Source of the DNA: Shimia_B sp038528385
GTDB taxonomy: Bacteria > Pseudomonadota > Alphaproteobacteria > Rhodobacterales > Rhodobacteraceae
Assembly (NCBI GenBank): GCA_038528385.1
Contig: JBCBET010000009.1
Location: 1 to 64,000, forward strand
DNA: 64,000 bases
Direction of reading: 5' to 3'
The position numbers were made by a program, and so were the translations under genes. Positions within the stretch are counted from its first letter, which is position 1, and each line of letters starts with the position of its first letter. Positions 42,112 to 52,080 of this stretch are shown here, one piece after another. The notes under the pieces were generated by a model. That model was not told where the DNA came from, searched no databases, and saw only the letters and a list, made by a program, of their open reading frames with translations.

Positions 42112-42970
42112 CGTAGAGCCCGGCGGCCATGGTCACGACGATGCCGGTGGCGGCGAGCCCGTCGGGGAGGTCGCCGAAGACGAGAAATCCCACCGCCGTG
42201 GCGAAGGGGATCTCGAGATACTGCATCGGGGCGACCGTGGCCGAAGGCGCGAATTTGAGCGACCAGGTCATGAGAAGATGCGCCACCGTCCCGATGAGCG
42301 CCATGCCCGCGAGCATCACGGCCTCCGCGCCCGTCACCGGCGCGAAGCTCAGGTCCGCCCAGCCCAGGCGCGTGCCGAGCCCAAGGAGCGGCACGAGGAT
42401 CGCGCAGGCGATGAGGCCCGAAAGCGCCTGCATGGCGATGGGCTTCACCGCCTGCGACAGATGCCGCGTCACGAGCATGAAAAGCGCGAAGAGCACCGCC
42501 ACGCAGAGCGGAAGGAGGGCCGCGGCCCCCACCTCCTGAAAGCTCGGCTGGATCACCATAAGCGTCCCGGCAAAGCCCACGACGCAGGCTCCGATGCGGC
42601 GCGCGCCCACCTCCTCCCCGAGAAACCAGTGACCGAGGATGAGCATGATGAACGGCATGACGAAGGCGATGGCCACCGCGTCCGCCAGCGGCAGGTAGCG
42701 CAGGGCGAGGATCATCGTGGAGAGCCCGCCGATATAAAGGAGCGTGCGCAGCACGATCGCACCGAGATGGCGCCGCCCGGGCCAGAACCGGCGCTCCACC
42801 GCCCGGCTCAGCGGGACGAGGAGGAGGCCCTGGGTCGCCACGCGCACGAGCACGATCAGCATCACTGGCAGCGTCGCGCCGAGGATCTTCGCCAGGGCAT
42901 CGCTCACCGGGATGAGGATGCAGAAGCCCAGCATCAGCACCACGCCAAGGAAGGGACGATTGTCGGCCAT
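42026..42970 (-). CDS. EamA/DMT-family permease
   Basis: 314 residues, ten TM segments in two EamA halves (for example PLADAVAIAFVMPFIMLILGHWFLGEEVGARRIG and, in the second half, VAPMQYLEIPFATAVGFLVFGDLPD). Inner-membrane transporter of unknown substrate; family members export amino acids, metabolites or take up S-adenosylmethionine-like compounds. The coding end lies antisense to the last 29 codons of thiN. Confidence 0.88.
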   Translation of the reverse strand: MADNRPFLGVVLMLGFCILIPVSDALAKILGATLPVMLIVLVRVATQGLLLVPLSRAVERRFWPGRRHLGAIVLRTLLYIGGLSTMILALRYLPLADAVAIAFVMPFIMLILGHWFLGEEVGARRIGACVVGFAGTLMVIQPSFQEVGAAALLPLCVAVLFALFMLVTRHLSQAVKPIAMQALSGLIACAILVPLLGLGTRLGWADLSFAPVTGAEAVMLAGMALIGTVAHLLMTWSLKFAPSATVAPMQYLEIPFATAVGFLVFGDLPDGLAATGIVVTMAAGLYVILRERRRPAPAPQAEASPILRGDRPAP

Positions 42971-43014
42971 GGGCGGACGCTACGCCGCGCGGCGCGGGAA
43001 GACCAGCGGCGGGC

Positions 43015-44385
43015 TCAGCAGTTCGGCACGTTCACCGCGAGGCCGCCGAGCGAGGTCTCCTTGTACTTCTCGCTCATGTCGGCGCCGGTCTGGCGCATGG
43101 TCTCGATGGCCGCGTCGAGGGGCACGACGTGGGAGCCGTCCCCGCGGAGCGCGAGCGACGCGGCGGAGACCGCCTTGATGCAGCCCAGACCGTTGCGCTC
43201 GATGCAGGGGACCTGGACGAGGCCCTTCACCGGGTCGCAGGTCATGCCCAGGTGATGCTCGAGCGCGATCTCGGCGGCGTTCTCCACCTGCCGGGGCGAT
43301 CCGCCCAGGACGGCGCAGAGCCCGGCGGCGGCCATGGCCGCGGCGGAGCCGACCTCCGCCTGGCAGCCCGCTTCGGCCCCCGAGATGGAGGCGTTGACCT
43401 TCACGATCCCGCCGATGGCCGCCGCCGTCAGCAGGAAATCGGGGACCTTGGAGGGCGCCGCGCTCGGCACGTGGTCGAGCCAGTAGCGGATCGTCGCCGG
43501 CACCACGCCCGCCGCGCCGTTCGTGGGCGCGGTGACGACCTGGCCGCCTGCGGCGTTCTCCTCGTTCACGGCCATCGCGTAGACCGTCATCCAGTCGTTG
43601 ATGGTGTGGGGCGCGGCGAGATTCATGCCGCGCTCGGCCAGGAGCTTTTCGTGGATGCCCTTGGCGCGGCGCTTGACGCCGAGCCCGCCGGGCAGGGTGC
43701 CGTCGGCGGCGAGACCGCGCGCGATGCAGTCGTCCATGACCTCCCAGATCCGCGCGAGCCCGCTGTCGAGCGCCAGCGGCCCCAGGCGGGCGAGTTCGTT
43801 GGCGCGCTTGAGCCCCGCGATGCTGCGCCCGCTTTCGGCGCACATCTCGAGCATGTCGCGGGCGGTGGCGAAGGGGTAGGGGACGGGCGGGCCATCCTCA
43901 CCCGGGTCGGCGCCGAGCTCCGCCTCCGTGACGACGAAGCCCCCGCCGATGGAGTAATACGTCTCCTGAAAGATCACGTCGCCCTGCGCGTCGGTGGCCA
44001 TGAGGACGAGCCCGTTGGCGTGGCCCTCGAGGGGCGGGCCGTAATCGAAGACGAGGTCGGCCTCCGGGTCGAAGGCAAGGGGCGGGAGGCCGGGGGGCGA
44101 CACTGTCTTCATGGCCGCGATGTCGGCCATCGCCGCCTCGGCGCGGGCGGCGTCGAACGTGGCCGGCTCGAAGCCTGCGAGGCCCAGCGTGACGGCGCGG
44201 TCCGTGGCATGCCCCACGCCGGTGAAGGCGAGCGAGCCGTGGAGCCGCGCGCGCAGACCCGCCGGCTGGAACGGGCTCGCCCGCAGCGCGTCGAGGAACC
44301 GGCTCGCGGCGACCATGGGCCCCATCGTGTGGGAGGAGGACGGGCCGATGCCTATCTTGAAGAGGTCGAAGACCGACAGGAACAT
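43015..44385 (-). CDS. sdaA: L-serine ammonia-lyase (single-chain, 4Fe-4S type)
   Basis: 456 residues. The N-terminal beta domain starts MFLSVFDLFKIGIGPSSSHTMGPM; the C-terminal alpha domain carries three Cys for the Fe-S cluster, in GAEAGCQAEVGSA and MTCDPVKGLVQVPCIERNG. This is the SdaA/SdaB-type enzyme that splits serine to pyruvate and ammonia. It stands alone between the DMT permease and the gap before rpiA. Confidence 0.97.
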   Translation of the reverse strand: MFLSVFDLFKIGIGPSSSHTMGPMVAASRFLDALRASPFQPAGLRARLHGSLAFTGVGHATDRAVTLGLAGFEPATFDAARAEAAMADIAAMKTVSPPGLPPLAFDPEADLVFDYGPPLEGHANGLVLMATDAQGDVIFQETYYSIGGGFVVTEAELGADPGEDGPPVPYPFATARDMLEMCAESGRSIAGLKRANELARLGPLALDSGLARIWEVMDDCIARGLAADGTLPGGLGVKRRAKGIHEKLLAERGMNLAAPHTINDWMTVYAMAVNEENAAGGQVVTAPTNGAAGVVPATIRYWLDHVPSAAPSKVPDFLLTAAAIGGIVKVNASISGAEAGCQAEVGSAAAMAAAGLCAVLGGSPRQVENAAEIALEHHLGMTCDPVKGLVQVPCIERNGLGCIKAVSAASLALRGDGSHVVPLDAAIETMRQTGADMSEKYKETSLGGLAVNVPNC

Positions 44386-44770
44386 GTCCCAGACCTAGGC
44401 CGCGCCGGGCGAAACCCCCAGCTCAAATGCGACGCTTCGGGGCGCAGGAGGGGCAATGTGCACGCCGCGCGCGCACGCCGGGCCCGCACGCCGGGCCCAG
44501 GGACCTACGGCGCGGTCTGCTGCGCGCTGCCACGACGGGGAAGGTGCTGTGAACGCCCCCAAAACCAAGCCTGAAAAGGCGCAACCAATACGTGATCAAA
44601 TACCAGGGGCGCTCACACTCACACGCTCGCCCCGGACCGCATTCCGCACAAGTCCGGTTTTCCCCACTCCCGGCCCGCGGGGGCCTTGCCCGCCGGACGC
44701 TAGCCCCTTACGCCCGCGCGCGCCCTCGCCTATAGACGGGGCGTGGGAACGACAGAGGGCGGAGACATCC
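44386..44770. other. 385-bp gap between sdaA and rpiA
   Basis: No convincing gene. It holds a tandem direct repeat of CGCACGCCGGGCC (about 44473-44498) and a candidate rpiA promoter, TTACGC (44708-44713), 17 bases, TATAGA (44731-44736). The segment 44560-44660 is less GC-rich than its surroundings. Confidence 0.5.
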
Positions 44771-45559
44771 ATGGGCGGTGAGCTTTCACCCATCGACAAG
44801 GCGAAGTTCGTCGCCGCCAAGCGCGCGACCGACTACGTCGAGACCGGCATGAAGGTGGGTCTGGGCACCGGCTCCACCGCCGCCTGGCTCGTGCGCTGCC
44901 TGGGCGAGGCGGTGCGCGAGGACGGGCTCCGGATCAAGGGCGTGCCCACCTCGGCGCGGACGGCGGCGCTCGCCCGCGACGTGGGCATCGAGGTGATCTC
45001 CCTCGACGAGGCGCGCTGGCTCGACCTCACCATCGACGGGGCCGACGAATTCGACGCCGATCTCAACCTCATCAAGGGCGGCGGCGGCGCGCTTCTCCAG
45101 GAAAAGGTCGTGGCCACCGCCTCCGACCAGATGATCGTGATCGCCGACGTCACCAAGGAGGTCGACACGCTCGGCGCGTTCCCCCTGCCGGTGGAGGTGA
45201 TCCCCTTCGGCTGGCAGACGACCCGCGCGCTGCTGGAGGAGATGCTGTCGGCGCTCGACGTGCTCGGCCAGCAGGTGACGCTGCGCATGAACGGCAACGC
45301 GCCCTATGTCACCGACGAGGGCAACCACATCCTCGATCTCCACCTCAACCGCATCGGGGCGCCGCGCCAGCTTTCTATGGCGATGAACCAGATCCCCGGC
45401 GTGGTGGAGAACGGCCTTTTCCTCGATATATGCGATGTCGTCGTCATCGGATACGGCGATGGCCGCGTGGAGGTGCGCGACATCAACGACGGCACCGTGC
45501 AGGAGGACAAGATCAACTTCGTCGAGACCGACAACCTCTTCAGCGACCTGATGGATTGA
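44771..45559 (+). CDS. rpiA: Ribose-5-phosphate isomerase A
   Basis: 262 residues from ATG 44771. Shows the RpiA motifs GLGTGSTAAWLV, TIDGADEFDADLNLIKGGGGALLQEKVVA and the C-terminal NGLFLDICDVV. Interconverts ribose 5-phosphate and ribulose 5-phosphate. The stop overlaps the next start (TGATG). Confidence 0.97.
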   Translation: MGGELSPIDKAKFVAAKRATDYVETGMKVGLGTGSTAAWLVRCLGEAVREDGLRIKGVPTSARTAALARDVGIEVISLDEARWLDLTIDGADEFDADLNLIKGGGGALLQEKVVATASDQMIVIADVTKEVDTLGAFPLPVEVIPFGWQTTRALLEEMLSALDVLGQQVTLRMNGNAPYVTDEGNHILDLHLNRIGAPRQLSMAMNQIPGVVENGLFLDICDVVVIGYGDGRVEVRDINDGTVQEDKINFVETDNLFSDLMD

Positions 45560-46032
45560 TGCCAGCACCCGACGCCGACGCCGCCCAGGAAACGGTCTAT
45601 CCGATCGCACCGGCCCGCCGCCGGGGGATGCTTTTCAACATCGCCGCCTACGCCTTTGTCACGGTCATGGCGGGCGGCTACTTCCAGGGCGGCGCGGGTT
45701 GGGGCTGGCTGGCGCTCGCCATCGTGGGCTTCGTCCTCTTCGCCTATACTCTGCGCGCGCTTCTCACGCGGCCTTTCGTGGCGCGCATCATGGGCAGCCG
45801 GGTGGAGGTGATCGGGCCCACCGGCGGGCTCTACGCGCTCGACGCCGACGCGCTCACGGCCGCTACGCTCGATCCGGGGGCCCGTGTGGGCATCCTGCAA
45901 TATGACGACGACGGCACCGCCTACGCGCTGGTCTCCTTCCGGATGATGGGCAAAGAGGCCGCAGCGGACTTCTCCGCGCGGATCGAGGCCCTACGTCCCG
46001 CCCTCCCCGAAGTTGACCGCACCAGGACCTAA
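45559..46032 (+). CDS. Two-TM membrane protein between rpiA and gor
   Basis: 157 residues with two adjacent TM segments (about 24-42 and 47-67), followed by a soluble domain (VARIMGSRVEVIGPTGGLYALDADAL...VGILQYDDDGTAYALVSFRMMGKEAAADF). The ATG overlaps the rpiA stop, so translation is coupled. Family not recognised; the build is that of small PH-like-domain membrane proteins. gor begins eleven bases later. Confidence 0.75.
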   Translation: MPAPDADAAQETVYPIAPARRRGMLFNIAAYAFVTVMAGGYFQGGAGWGWLALAIVGFVLFAYTLRALLTRPFVARIMGSRVEVIGPTGGLYALDADALTAATLDPGARVGILQYDDDGTAYALVSFRMMGKEAAADFSARIEALRPALPEVDRTRT

Positions 46033-46043
46033 AGGACCGCGCC

Positions 46044-47486
46044 ATGGCTGAATACGACTACGACCTCTTCGTCATCGGTGGCGGCTCGGGCGGCACCCGC
46101 GCGGCACGGGTGGCGGCGGGCGGCGGGGCGCGCGTGGCGCTGGCCGAAGCAGACCGCTACGGCGGGACCTGCGTGATCCGGGGATGCGTCCCCAAAAAGC
46201 TCATGGTGTTCGCCTCCACCTATTCGGAGGCCTTCGAGGAGGCCCGCGACTACGGCTGGGAGGTGACGAGCGGCGCGTTCCACTGGGAGGGCTTCAAGGC
46301 CAAGCTCGAGAGCGAGCTCGACCGCCTCGAATCCGTCTACCAACGGCTCCTCGACAATTCGGGCGTGGCGCGGTTTTCCCAGCGCGCCGTCGTGAAAGGC
46401 CCCCATGAGGTGGAACTCGCCGACGGCACCGTGAAGTCGGCCCGGACGATCCTCGTGGCCGCGGGCGGGCACCCCGTCGTGCCCGACATGCCCGGCGCCG
46501 AGCTCGGCATCACCTCGAACGAGATCTTCCACCTCGACGCGCTCCCCAAGAAGATGCTCATCATCGGCGGCGGCTACATCGCCTGTGAGTTCGCGGGCAT
46601 CATGACGGGCCTCGGCGTCGAGGTCTGCCAGTGGTACCGCGGCGCGCAGATCCTGCGAGGGTTCGACGACGAGGCGCGCGGCGCCATCGCCGACGGCATG
46701 CGCCGCCGCGGCGTGGACCTGCACACCGGCACCAACATCATGGAGCTCAAGCGCGCCGCCGACCACGACCCCGACATGGATAGCGTGCCGATCAAGGATC
46801 GCACGAATTACGTCCCGCCCTACGAGGGCCCAAGGGGCAAGGCAGGGCCGATTTGGGTCAAGTCCACGACGGGCGCCGAGATGGTCTTCGACCAGGTGCT
46901 CTTCGCCACGGGCCGCACGCCCAACACCGAGGGGCTGGGGCTCGCCTCTGCCGGGGCCGAGATCGGCCGCCGGGGGGAGGTGATCGTGGACGAATATTCC
47001 CGCACTGCCGCGCCTTCGATCTATGCCATCGGCGACGTCACCAACAGGATCCAGCTGACGCCGGTCGCGATCCGCGAAGGCATGGCCTTCGTCGAGACGG
47101 TCTTCAACGACACGCCCACGCCCGTGGACCACGAGCTCGTGCCCTCGGCGGTCTTCACGCAGCCCGAATTCGGCACCGTGGGCATGACCGAGGAGGAGGC
47201 GCGCGACGCCGAGGCGATCGAGGTCTACGCCACCTCCTTCCGCGCCATGCGCCAGGCCTTTGCGGGCAAGGACGAACGGGTGCTCATGAAGCTCATCGTG
47301 AGCCAGGCAACCCGCCGCGTTCTGGGCTGTCACATCGTGGCCGACGGGGCGGGCGAGATGATCCAGCTCGCCGGGATCGCGGTCAAGATGGGGGCCACCA
47401 AGGAGGACTTCGACCGGGTCTGCGCGGTCCACCCCACGATGTCCGAAGAACTCGTGACCATGAAAACACCCGTGCGAACGGCCTGA
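46044..47486 (+). CDS. gor: Glutathione-disulfide reductase
   Basis: 480 residues. The FAD motif FVIGGGSGGTRAARVAA, the redox disulfide GGTCVIRGCVPKKLM, the NADPH-binding GGGYIACEFAG and the catalytic His in VHPTMSEELVTMKTP are all present. Compared with typical GorA there is an extra segment of roughly 30 residues (HDPDMDSVPIKDRTNYVPPYEG...) just before the WVKSTTGAEMVFDQVLFATGRTPN strand, in the NAD-binding domain. It probably reduces glutathione disulfide with NADPH in the cytosol. Confidence 0.92.
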   Translation: MAEYDYDLFVIGGGSGGTRAARVAAGGGARVALAEADRYGGTCVIRGCVPKKLMVFASTYSEAFEEARDYGWEVTSGAFHWEGFKAKLESELDRLESVYQRLLDNSGVARFSQRAVVKGPHEVELADGTVKSARTILVAAGGHPVVPDMPGAELGITSNEIFHLDALPKKMLIIGGGYIACEFAGIMTGLGVEVCQWYRGAQILRGFDDEARGAIADGMRRRGVDLHTGTNIMELKRAADHDPDMDSVPIKDRTNYVPPYEGPRGKAGPIWVKSTTGAEMVFDQVLFATGRTPNTEGLGLASAGAEIGRRGEVIVDEYSRTAAPSIYAIGDVTNRIQLTPVAIREGMAFVETVFNDTPTPVDHELVPSAVFTQPEFGTVGMTEEEARDAEAIEVYATSFRAMRQAFAGKDERVLMKLIVSQATRRVLGCHIVADGAGEMIQLAGIAVKMGATKEDFDRVCAVHPTMSEELVTMKTPVRTA

Positions 47487-47564
47487 GAGCGGTTGATTTC
47501 GGGCCAAAAACACACATGTGGATGACCAATCCGTACGCAATTCTCAAATGAGCAAGGAACAGCA

Positions 47565-48737
47565 ATGGCTGGTAACTCTGGCGGCCCCTGGGGGGGCGGC
47601 AACTCAGGTGGCGGCAACCGGGGCAATCGGCCCCCGGGCGGCGGCTCGAACGGCGGCAATGGCGGCGGTCGCCGCCCGGGCGGCGAAGGCCCGCAGATCC
47701 CCGAGATCGACGAGATCATGAAAAAGGGCCAGGAGCAGCTCCGCGTCCTCATGGGCGGTCGTGGCGGCGGTAATAACGGCGCGGGCGGAGGCGGCGATGG
47801 CGGCCCTGCCTTCACCAAGGGCACGCTGGGCCTCGGCGCCCTCGCGCTTCTGGTCCTCTGGGCCTTCAACTCGTTCTACACCGTGCGCCCGGAGGAGCAG
47901 TCCGTGGAGCTATTCCTCGGCGATTTCTCCTCCATCGGTCAGCCGGGCCTCAACTTCGCGCCCTGGCCGGTCATGACCTACGAGGTCCTGCCGGTGACCC
48001 GCGAACAAACGGTCGAGATCGGCACCGGCACCCGTGGCGGTGACGCGGGCCTCATGCTCACCGGGGACGAGAACGTGGTCGACATCGATTTCCAGGTCGT
48101 CTGGAACATCTCCGACCCCGCGCAGTACCTCTTCAACCTGGCGACCCCGCCGGAGACGATCGATGCGGTGGCCGAGTCGGCCATGCGCGAGATCATCGCG
48201 CAAAGCCAGCTCGCGCCGATCCTCAACCGAGACCGCGCCGTCATCGCCCAGCGGCTGGAGGACCTCATCCAATCCACGCTCGACGGCTACGAGAGCGGGA
48301 TCAACGTCATCCGCGTGAACTTCGACCGCGCCGACCCGCCGCAAGACGTCATCGACGCCTTCCGCGACGTGCAGGCCGCCGAGCAGGAGCGTGACCGTCT
48401 CCAGAACGAAGCCGATGCCTACGCCAACCGTGTCCTCGCCGAGGCCCGTGGTGAGGCGGCTCAGGTGCTGGAACAGGCGGAAGGCTACCGCGCGCAGGTG
48501 GTCAACGCCGCCGAGGGTGAAGCCTCGCGCTTCAACGCGGTTCTCGACCAGTACCTGCAGCAGCCCGACATCACGCGTCAGCGCCTCTATCTCGAGACGA
48601 TGGAGCAGGTGCTCGGCCGGGTGGACAAGATCATCCTCGACGACACCTCCGGCGAAGGTGCCGGTGGTCAGGGCGTGATCCCGTTCCTGCCTTTGAACGA
48701 ACTGCGCCGCAGCGCAAACAACTCCGGGAGCAACTGA
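47565..48737 (+). CDS. hflK: FtsH protease modulator HflK
   Basis: 390 residues. The first 85 residues are Gly/Asn-rich and disordered, a TM segment follows (about 88-105), then the SPFH/band-7 domain (YTVRPEEQSVELFLGDF...), and an Ala/Glu coiled coil (VQAAEQERDRLQNEADAYANRVLAEARGEAAQVLEQAEG). AAGGA precedes the ATG. With HflC it forms the periplasm-facing cage around FtsH. One base separates it from hflC. Confidence 0.95.
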   Translation: MAGNSGGPWGGGNSGGGNRGNRPPGGGSNGGNGGGRRPGGEGPQIPEIDEIMKKGQEQLRVLMGGRGGGNNGAGGGGDGGPAFTKGTLGLGALALLVLWAFNSFYTVRPEEQSVELFLGDFSSIGQPGLNFAPWPVMTYEVLPVTREQTVEIGTGTRGGDAGLMLTGDENVVDIDFQVVWNISDPAQYLFNLATPPETIDAVAESAMREIIAQSQLAPILNRDRAVIAQRLEDLIQSTLDGYESGINVIRVNFDRADPPQDVIDAFRDVQAAEQERDRLQNEADAYANRVLAEARGEAAQVLEQAEGYRAQVVNAAEGEASRFNAVLDQYLQQPDITRQRLYLETMEQVLGRVDKIILDDTSGEGAGGQGVIPFLPLNELRRSANNSGSN

Positions 48738-48738
48738 T

Positions 48739-49638
<900 letters not shown>

Positions 49639-49644
49639 GCGGGC

Positions 49645-49830
49645 ATGACGTGGATCCTCACCGGCCTCGGCCTGGTGCTCATCCTGGAGGGGCTGGTCTA
49701 TGCGCTGGCCCCTTCGCTCGTCGAGGACATGCTCGAGGCGATGAAATCGCTGCCGCTGGAGACGCGTCGCCTCATCGGGCTGGGCGCGCTTGCGGTGGGG
49801 GTCGTGCTGGTGCTCCTGGCCGCCGCCTAG
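49645..49830 (+). CDS. DUF2065 membrane protein
   Basis: 61 residues with two TM segments (3-20 and 41-60), starting MTWILTGLGLVLILEGLVYALAPSLVEDMLEAM. This is the small YjeT/DUF2065 protein usually found next to hflC. It follows hflC by six bases. Function unknown, presumably tied to membrane protein quality control. Confidence 0.92.
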   Translation: MTWILTGLGLVLILEGLVYALAPSLVEDMLEAMKSLPLETRRLIGLGALAVGVVLVLLAAA

Positions 49831-49984
49831 CCGGTCGCGGGCCTTTCGCGCAAATCTCGCTTCGCGTCACCATCTCCTCGCGCCAGTCTCCCTCGCGCAG
49901 ACCTCCCGTCGCGCCAACGTGACGAGGCCCCGCACGGCGGGCGTGGTAGGCTGCCCCAGCCCCCACCGGGACCGGAGCGCTGCC

Positions 49985-50332
49985 ATGAAAATCCTCGCTT
50001 TCACCTTTGCCGCGCTCCTGGCCCTGGCGCTCTCCGCCCTGCCCGGGCACGCCCATGGCCGCATCACGCTCGTGCAAAAGAGCGAGGCGGGCACGACGGT
50101 CATCCTCAGGAAACGCCCCGCGCGTCATTTCGCGCACCGCACCCACCGCACGCACCGCGCGCTGCGCAAACCCCGCGTGATCGTGGTGCCGCCCCGCGGC
50201 GGGCCGGTCCTCGTGCCACGGGGCGAACCCTTCGTCCTGGTGTCGGATCCTGCGGCACTCAGGCCCGCCTCGCGCGCGAAGCGGATCGTCCTCGTGCCGC
50301 GCCGGAGCCGCGTGATCCTCCGCCACCGGTGA
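49985..50332 (+). CDS. Secreted, Arg/His-rich 115-aa protein
   Basis: The ATG at 49985 follows CGGAG. Residues 1-23 form a good signal peptide (KILAFTFAALLALALSALPGHAHG). The mature part is strongly basic, with HFAHRTHRTHRALRKPRVIVVPP and a C-terminal KRIVLVPRRSRVILRHR; two VxVP/VLVP motifs repeat. No family recognised. It lies between DUF2065 and degP on the same strand. Confidence 0.6.
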   Translation: MKILAFTFAALLALALSALPGHAHGRITLVQKSEAGTTVILRKRPARHFAHRTHRTHRALRKPRVIVVPPRGGPVLVPRGEPFVLVSDPAALRPASRAKRIVLVPRRSRVILRHR

Positions 50333-50486
50333 GCGGGCGCTCGACGCCGACGGCACCTCACCGCCCAGTCACATGGCGGTGACAGCGAAATTTCACCCAT
50401 TTGCGTTGCTTTCGTGTCACCCTAAGTTGTTGTCACAGGACGAGAGGGGCCAGCGCCCCTGCGCGGAACACCCCGAGGAGACCTTC

Positions 50487-51989
50487 ATGAGACGAGACGC
50501 CCACCCAAATAGCCGGGCAAAGGCCATTGCCATCCAACACACCGCCCCAGGGCAGACCTACGTGAAAGCCGCCTGGATCGCCGTCATGGCGCTCGCGCTC
50601 CTCATGGCGCAGGCCATCGTGGCCAAGGCGCAGACCGCGCCGCCGAGCTTTGCCGACCTCGCCGACACGATCAGCCCCTCCGTGGTCAACATCACCACCT
50701 CCACAGTGGTGGCCGGGCGGACGGATCGCGGCCCCCAGGGCATCGTGCCCGAGGGCTCGCCCTTCGAGGATTTCTTCCGCGAATTCGAAGATCGCCGCGG
50801 CAACCAGGGCCAGCGGCCGCGCCGCTCCTCGGCGCTGGGCTCGGGCTTCGTGATCTCCGAGGACGGCTTCATCGTCACCAACAACCACGTCATCGAGGGC
50901 GCCGACGAGATCACCATCGAGTTCTTCTCGGGCGACGAGCTCGTGGCCGAGCTCATCGGGACGGACCCCAACACCGACATCGCGCTCCTGAAGGTCGACG
51001 CGGAGGTCCCGCTTCCCTTCGTGCCCTTCGGTGACAGCGACACCGCCCGCGTGGGCGACTGGGTCGTGGCCATGGGCAACCCGCTCGGGCAGGGCTTCTC
51101 CGTCTCCGCCGGGATCGTGTCGGCGCGCAACCGCGCGCTGTCGGGGACCTATGACGACTACATCCAGACCGACGCGGCCATCAACCGCGGAAATTCCGGC
51201 GGCCCGCTCTTCAACCTCGAGGGCGAGGTGATCGGCGTGAACACCGCGATCCTGAGCCCCAATGGCGGCTCTATCGGGATCGGCTTCTCCATGGCCTCGA
51301 ATGTCGTCACCAACGTCGTCGACCAGCTTCGCGAGTTCGGCGAGACGCGCCGCGGCTGGCTCGGCGTGCGCATCCAGGACGTCACGCCGGACCTGGCCGA
51401 GGCCATTGGTCTCGAGGATGCCCGCGGCGCTGCCGTCACCGACGTGCCCGAGGGCCCGGCGATGGATGCCGGCATGCAGACGAACGACATCATCGTCCGC
51501 TTCGACGGGGTGGAGATCGAGGACACGCGCGAGCTCGTGCGCATCGTGGGTAACTCGCCCGTGGGCAAGGAAGTGCCCGTGGTTGTGCTCCGCGATGGCC
51601 GCACCGAGACTCTGACGGTGACGCTCGGCCGCCGCGAGACGGCCATCGAAGTGCCCGCCGCCGCACCCGGCCCGGAGACCGAGGACGAGCCCGAGCAGAT
51701 GGACCAGCTCGGCCTTTCGCTCTCGATCCTCGACGACGAGGCGCGCGAGGCGCTCGGCGTGGGCGATATCGAGGGCATCCTCATCACCGACGTGGACGAG
51801 GCCAGCGAGGCCTTCGAAAAGGGGCTGCGCGCCGGTGACGTCATCACCGAGGCGGGCCAGCAGCGTGTGGCCACGCTGTCCGCCTTTTCCACGCAGATCG
51901 ACGCAGCCCGCGAGGCCGGGCGCCGCTCCGTGCTCCTCCTCGTGCGGCGGGGCGAGGATCCCCGCTTCGTGGCCCTCGGCCTCGAGTGA
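50487..51989 (+). CDS. degP: DegP/DegQ-type periplasmic serine protease
   Basis: 500 residues from ATG 50487, with GAGGAG upstream. An N-terminal hydrophobic segment (WIAVMALALLMAQAIVAKAQ) is a signal peptide. The protease domain has His in VTNNHVIEGADE, Asp in GTDPNTDIALLKV and Ser in NRGNSGGPLFN; two PDZ domains follow (RRGWLGVRIQDVTPDLAE... and LGLSILDDEAREALGVGDIEG...). Periplasmic quality-control protease/chaperone. Located next to hflKC as in many alphaproteobacteria. A strong terminator follows. Confidence 0.95.
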   Translation: MRRDAHPNSRAKAIAIQHTAPGQTYVKAAWIAVMALALLMAQAIVAKAQTAPPSFADLADTISPSVVNITTSTVVAGRTDRGPQGIVPEGSPFEDFFREFEDRRGNQGQRPRRSSALGSGFVISEDGFIVTNNHVIEGADEITIEFFSGDELVAELIGTDPNTDIALLKVDAEVPLPFVPFGDSDTARVGDWVVAMGNPLGQGFSVSAGIVSARNRALSGTYDDYIQTDAAINRGNSGGPLFNLEGEVIGVNTAILSPNGGSIGIGFSMASNVVTNVVDQLREFGETRRGWLGVRIQDVTPDLAEAIGLEDARGAAVTDVPEGPAMDAGMQTNDIIVRFDGVEIEDTRELVRIVGNSPVGKEVPVVVLRDGRTETLTVTLGRRETAIEVPAAAPGPETEDEPEQMDQLGLSLSILDDEAREALGVGDIEGILITDVDEASEAFEKGLRAGDVITEAGQQRVATLSAFSTQIDAAREAGRRSVLLLVRRGEDPRFVALGLE

Positions 51990-52018
51990 CCCGCGCAGGC
52001 ACACAGGATTAACCGACG

Positions 52019-52045
52019 AAAAGGGCCCCGCTCGGGGCCCTTTTT
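52019..52045 (+). terminator. Rho-independent terminator after degP
   Basis: AAAAGGGCCCCG and CGGGGCCCTTTT pair perfectly around CT, with a five-T run. The symmetric A/T ends would also work for the opposite strand. Confidence 0.9.
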
Positions 52046-52080
52046 CATGCGCTCTGCCGCGCCGCGCCTCGCCGCACCGC

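Noticed and set aside
44473..44498. Direct repeat CGCACGCCGGGCC as a possible mini-CRISPR or origin iteron
   Set aside because: Only two adjacent copies, no spacers and no DnaA boxes; most likely a chance GC repeat.
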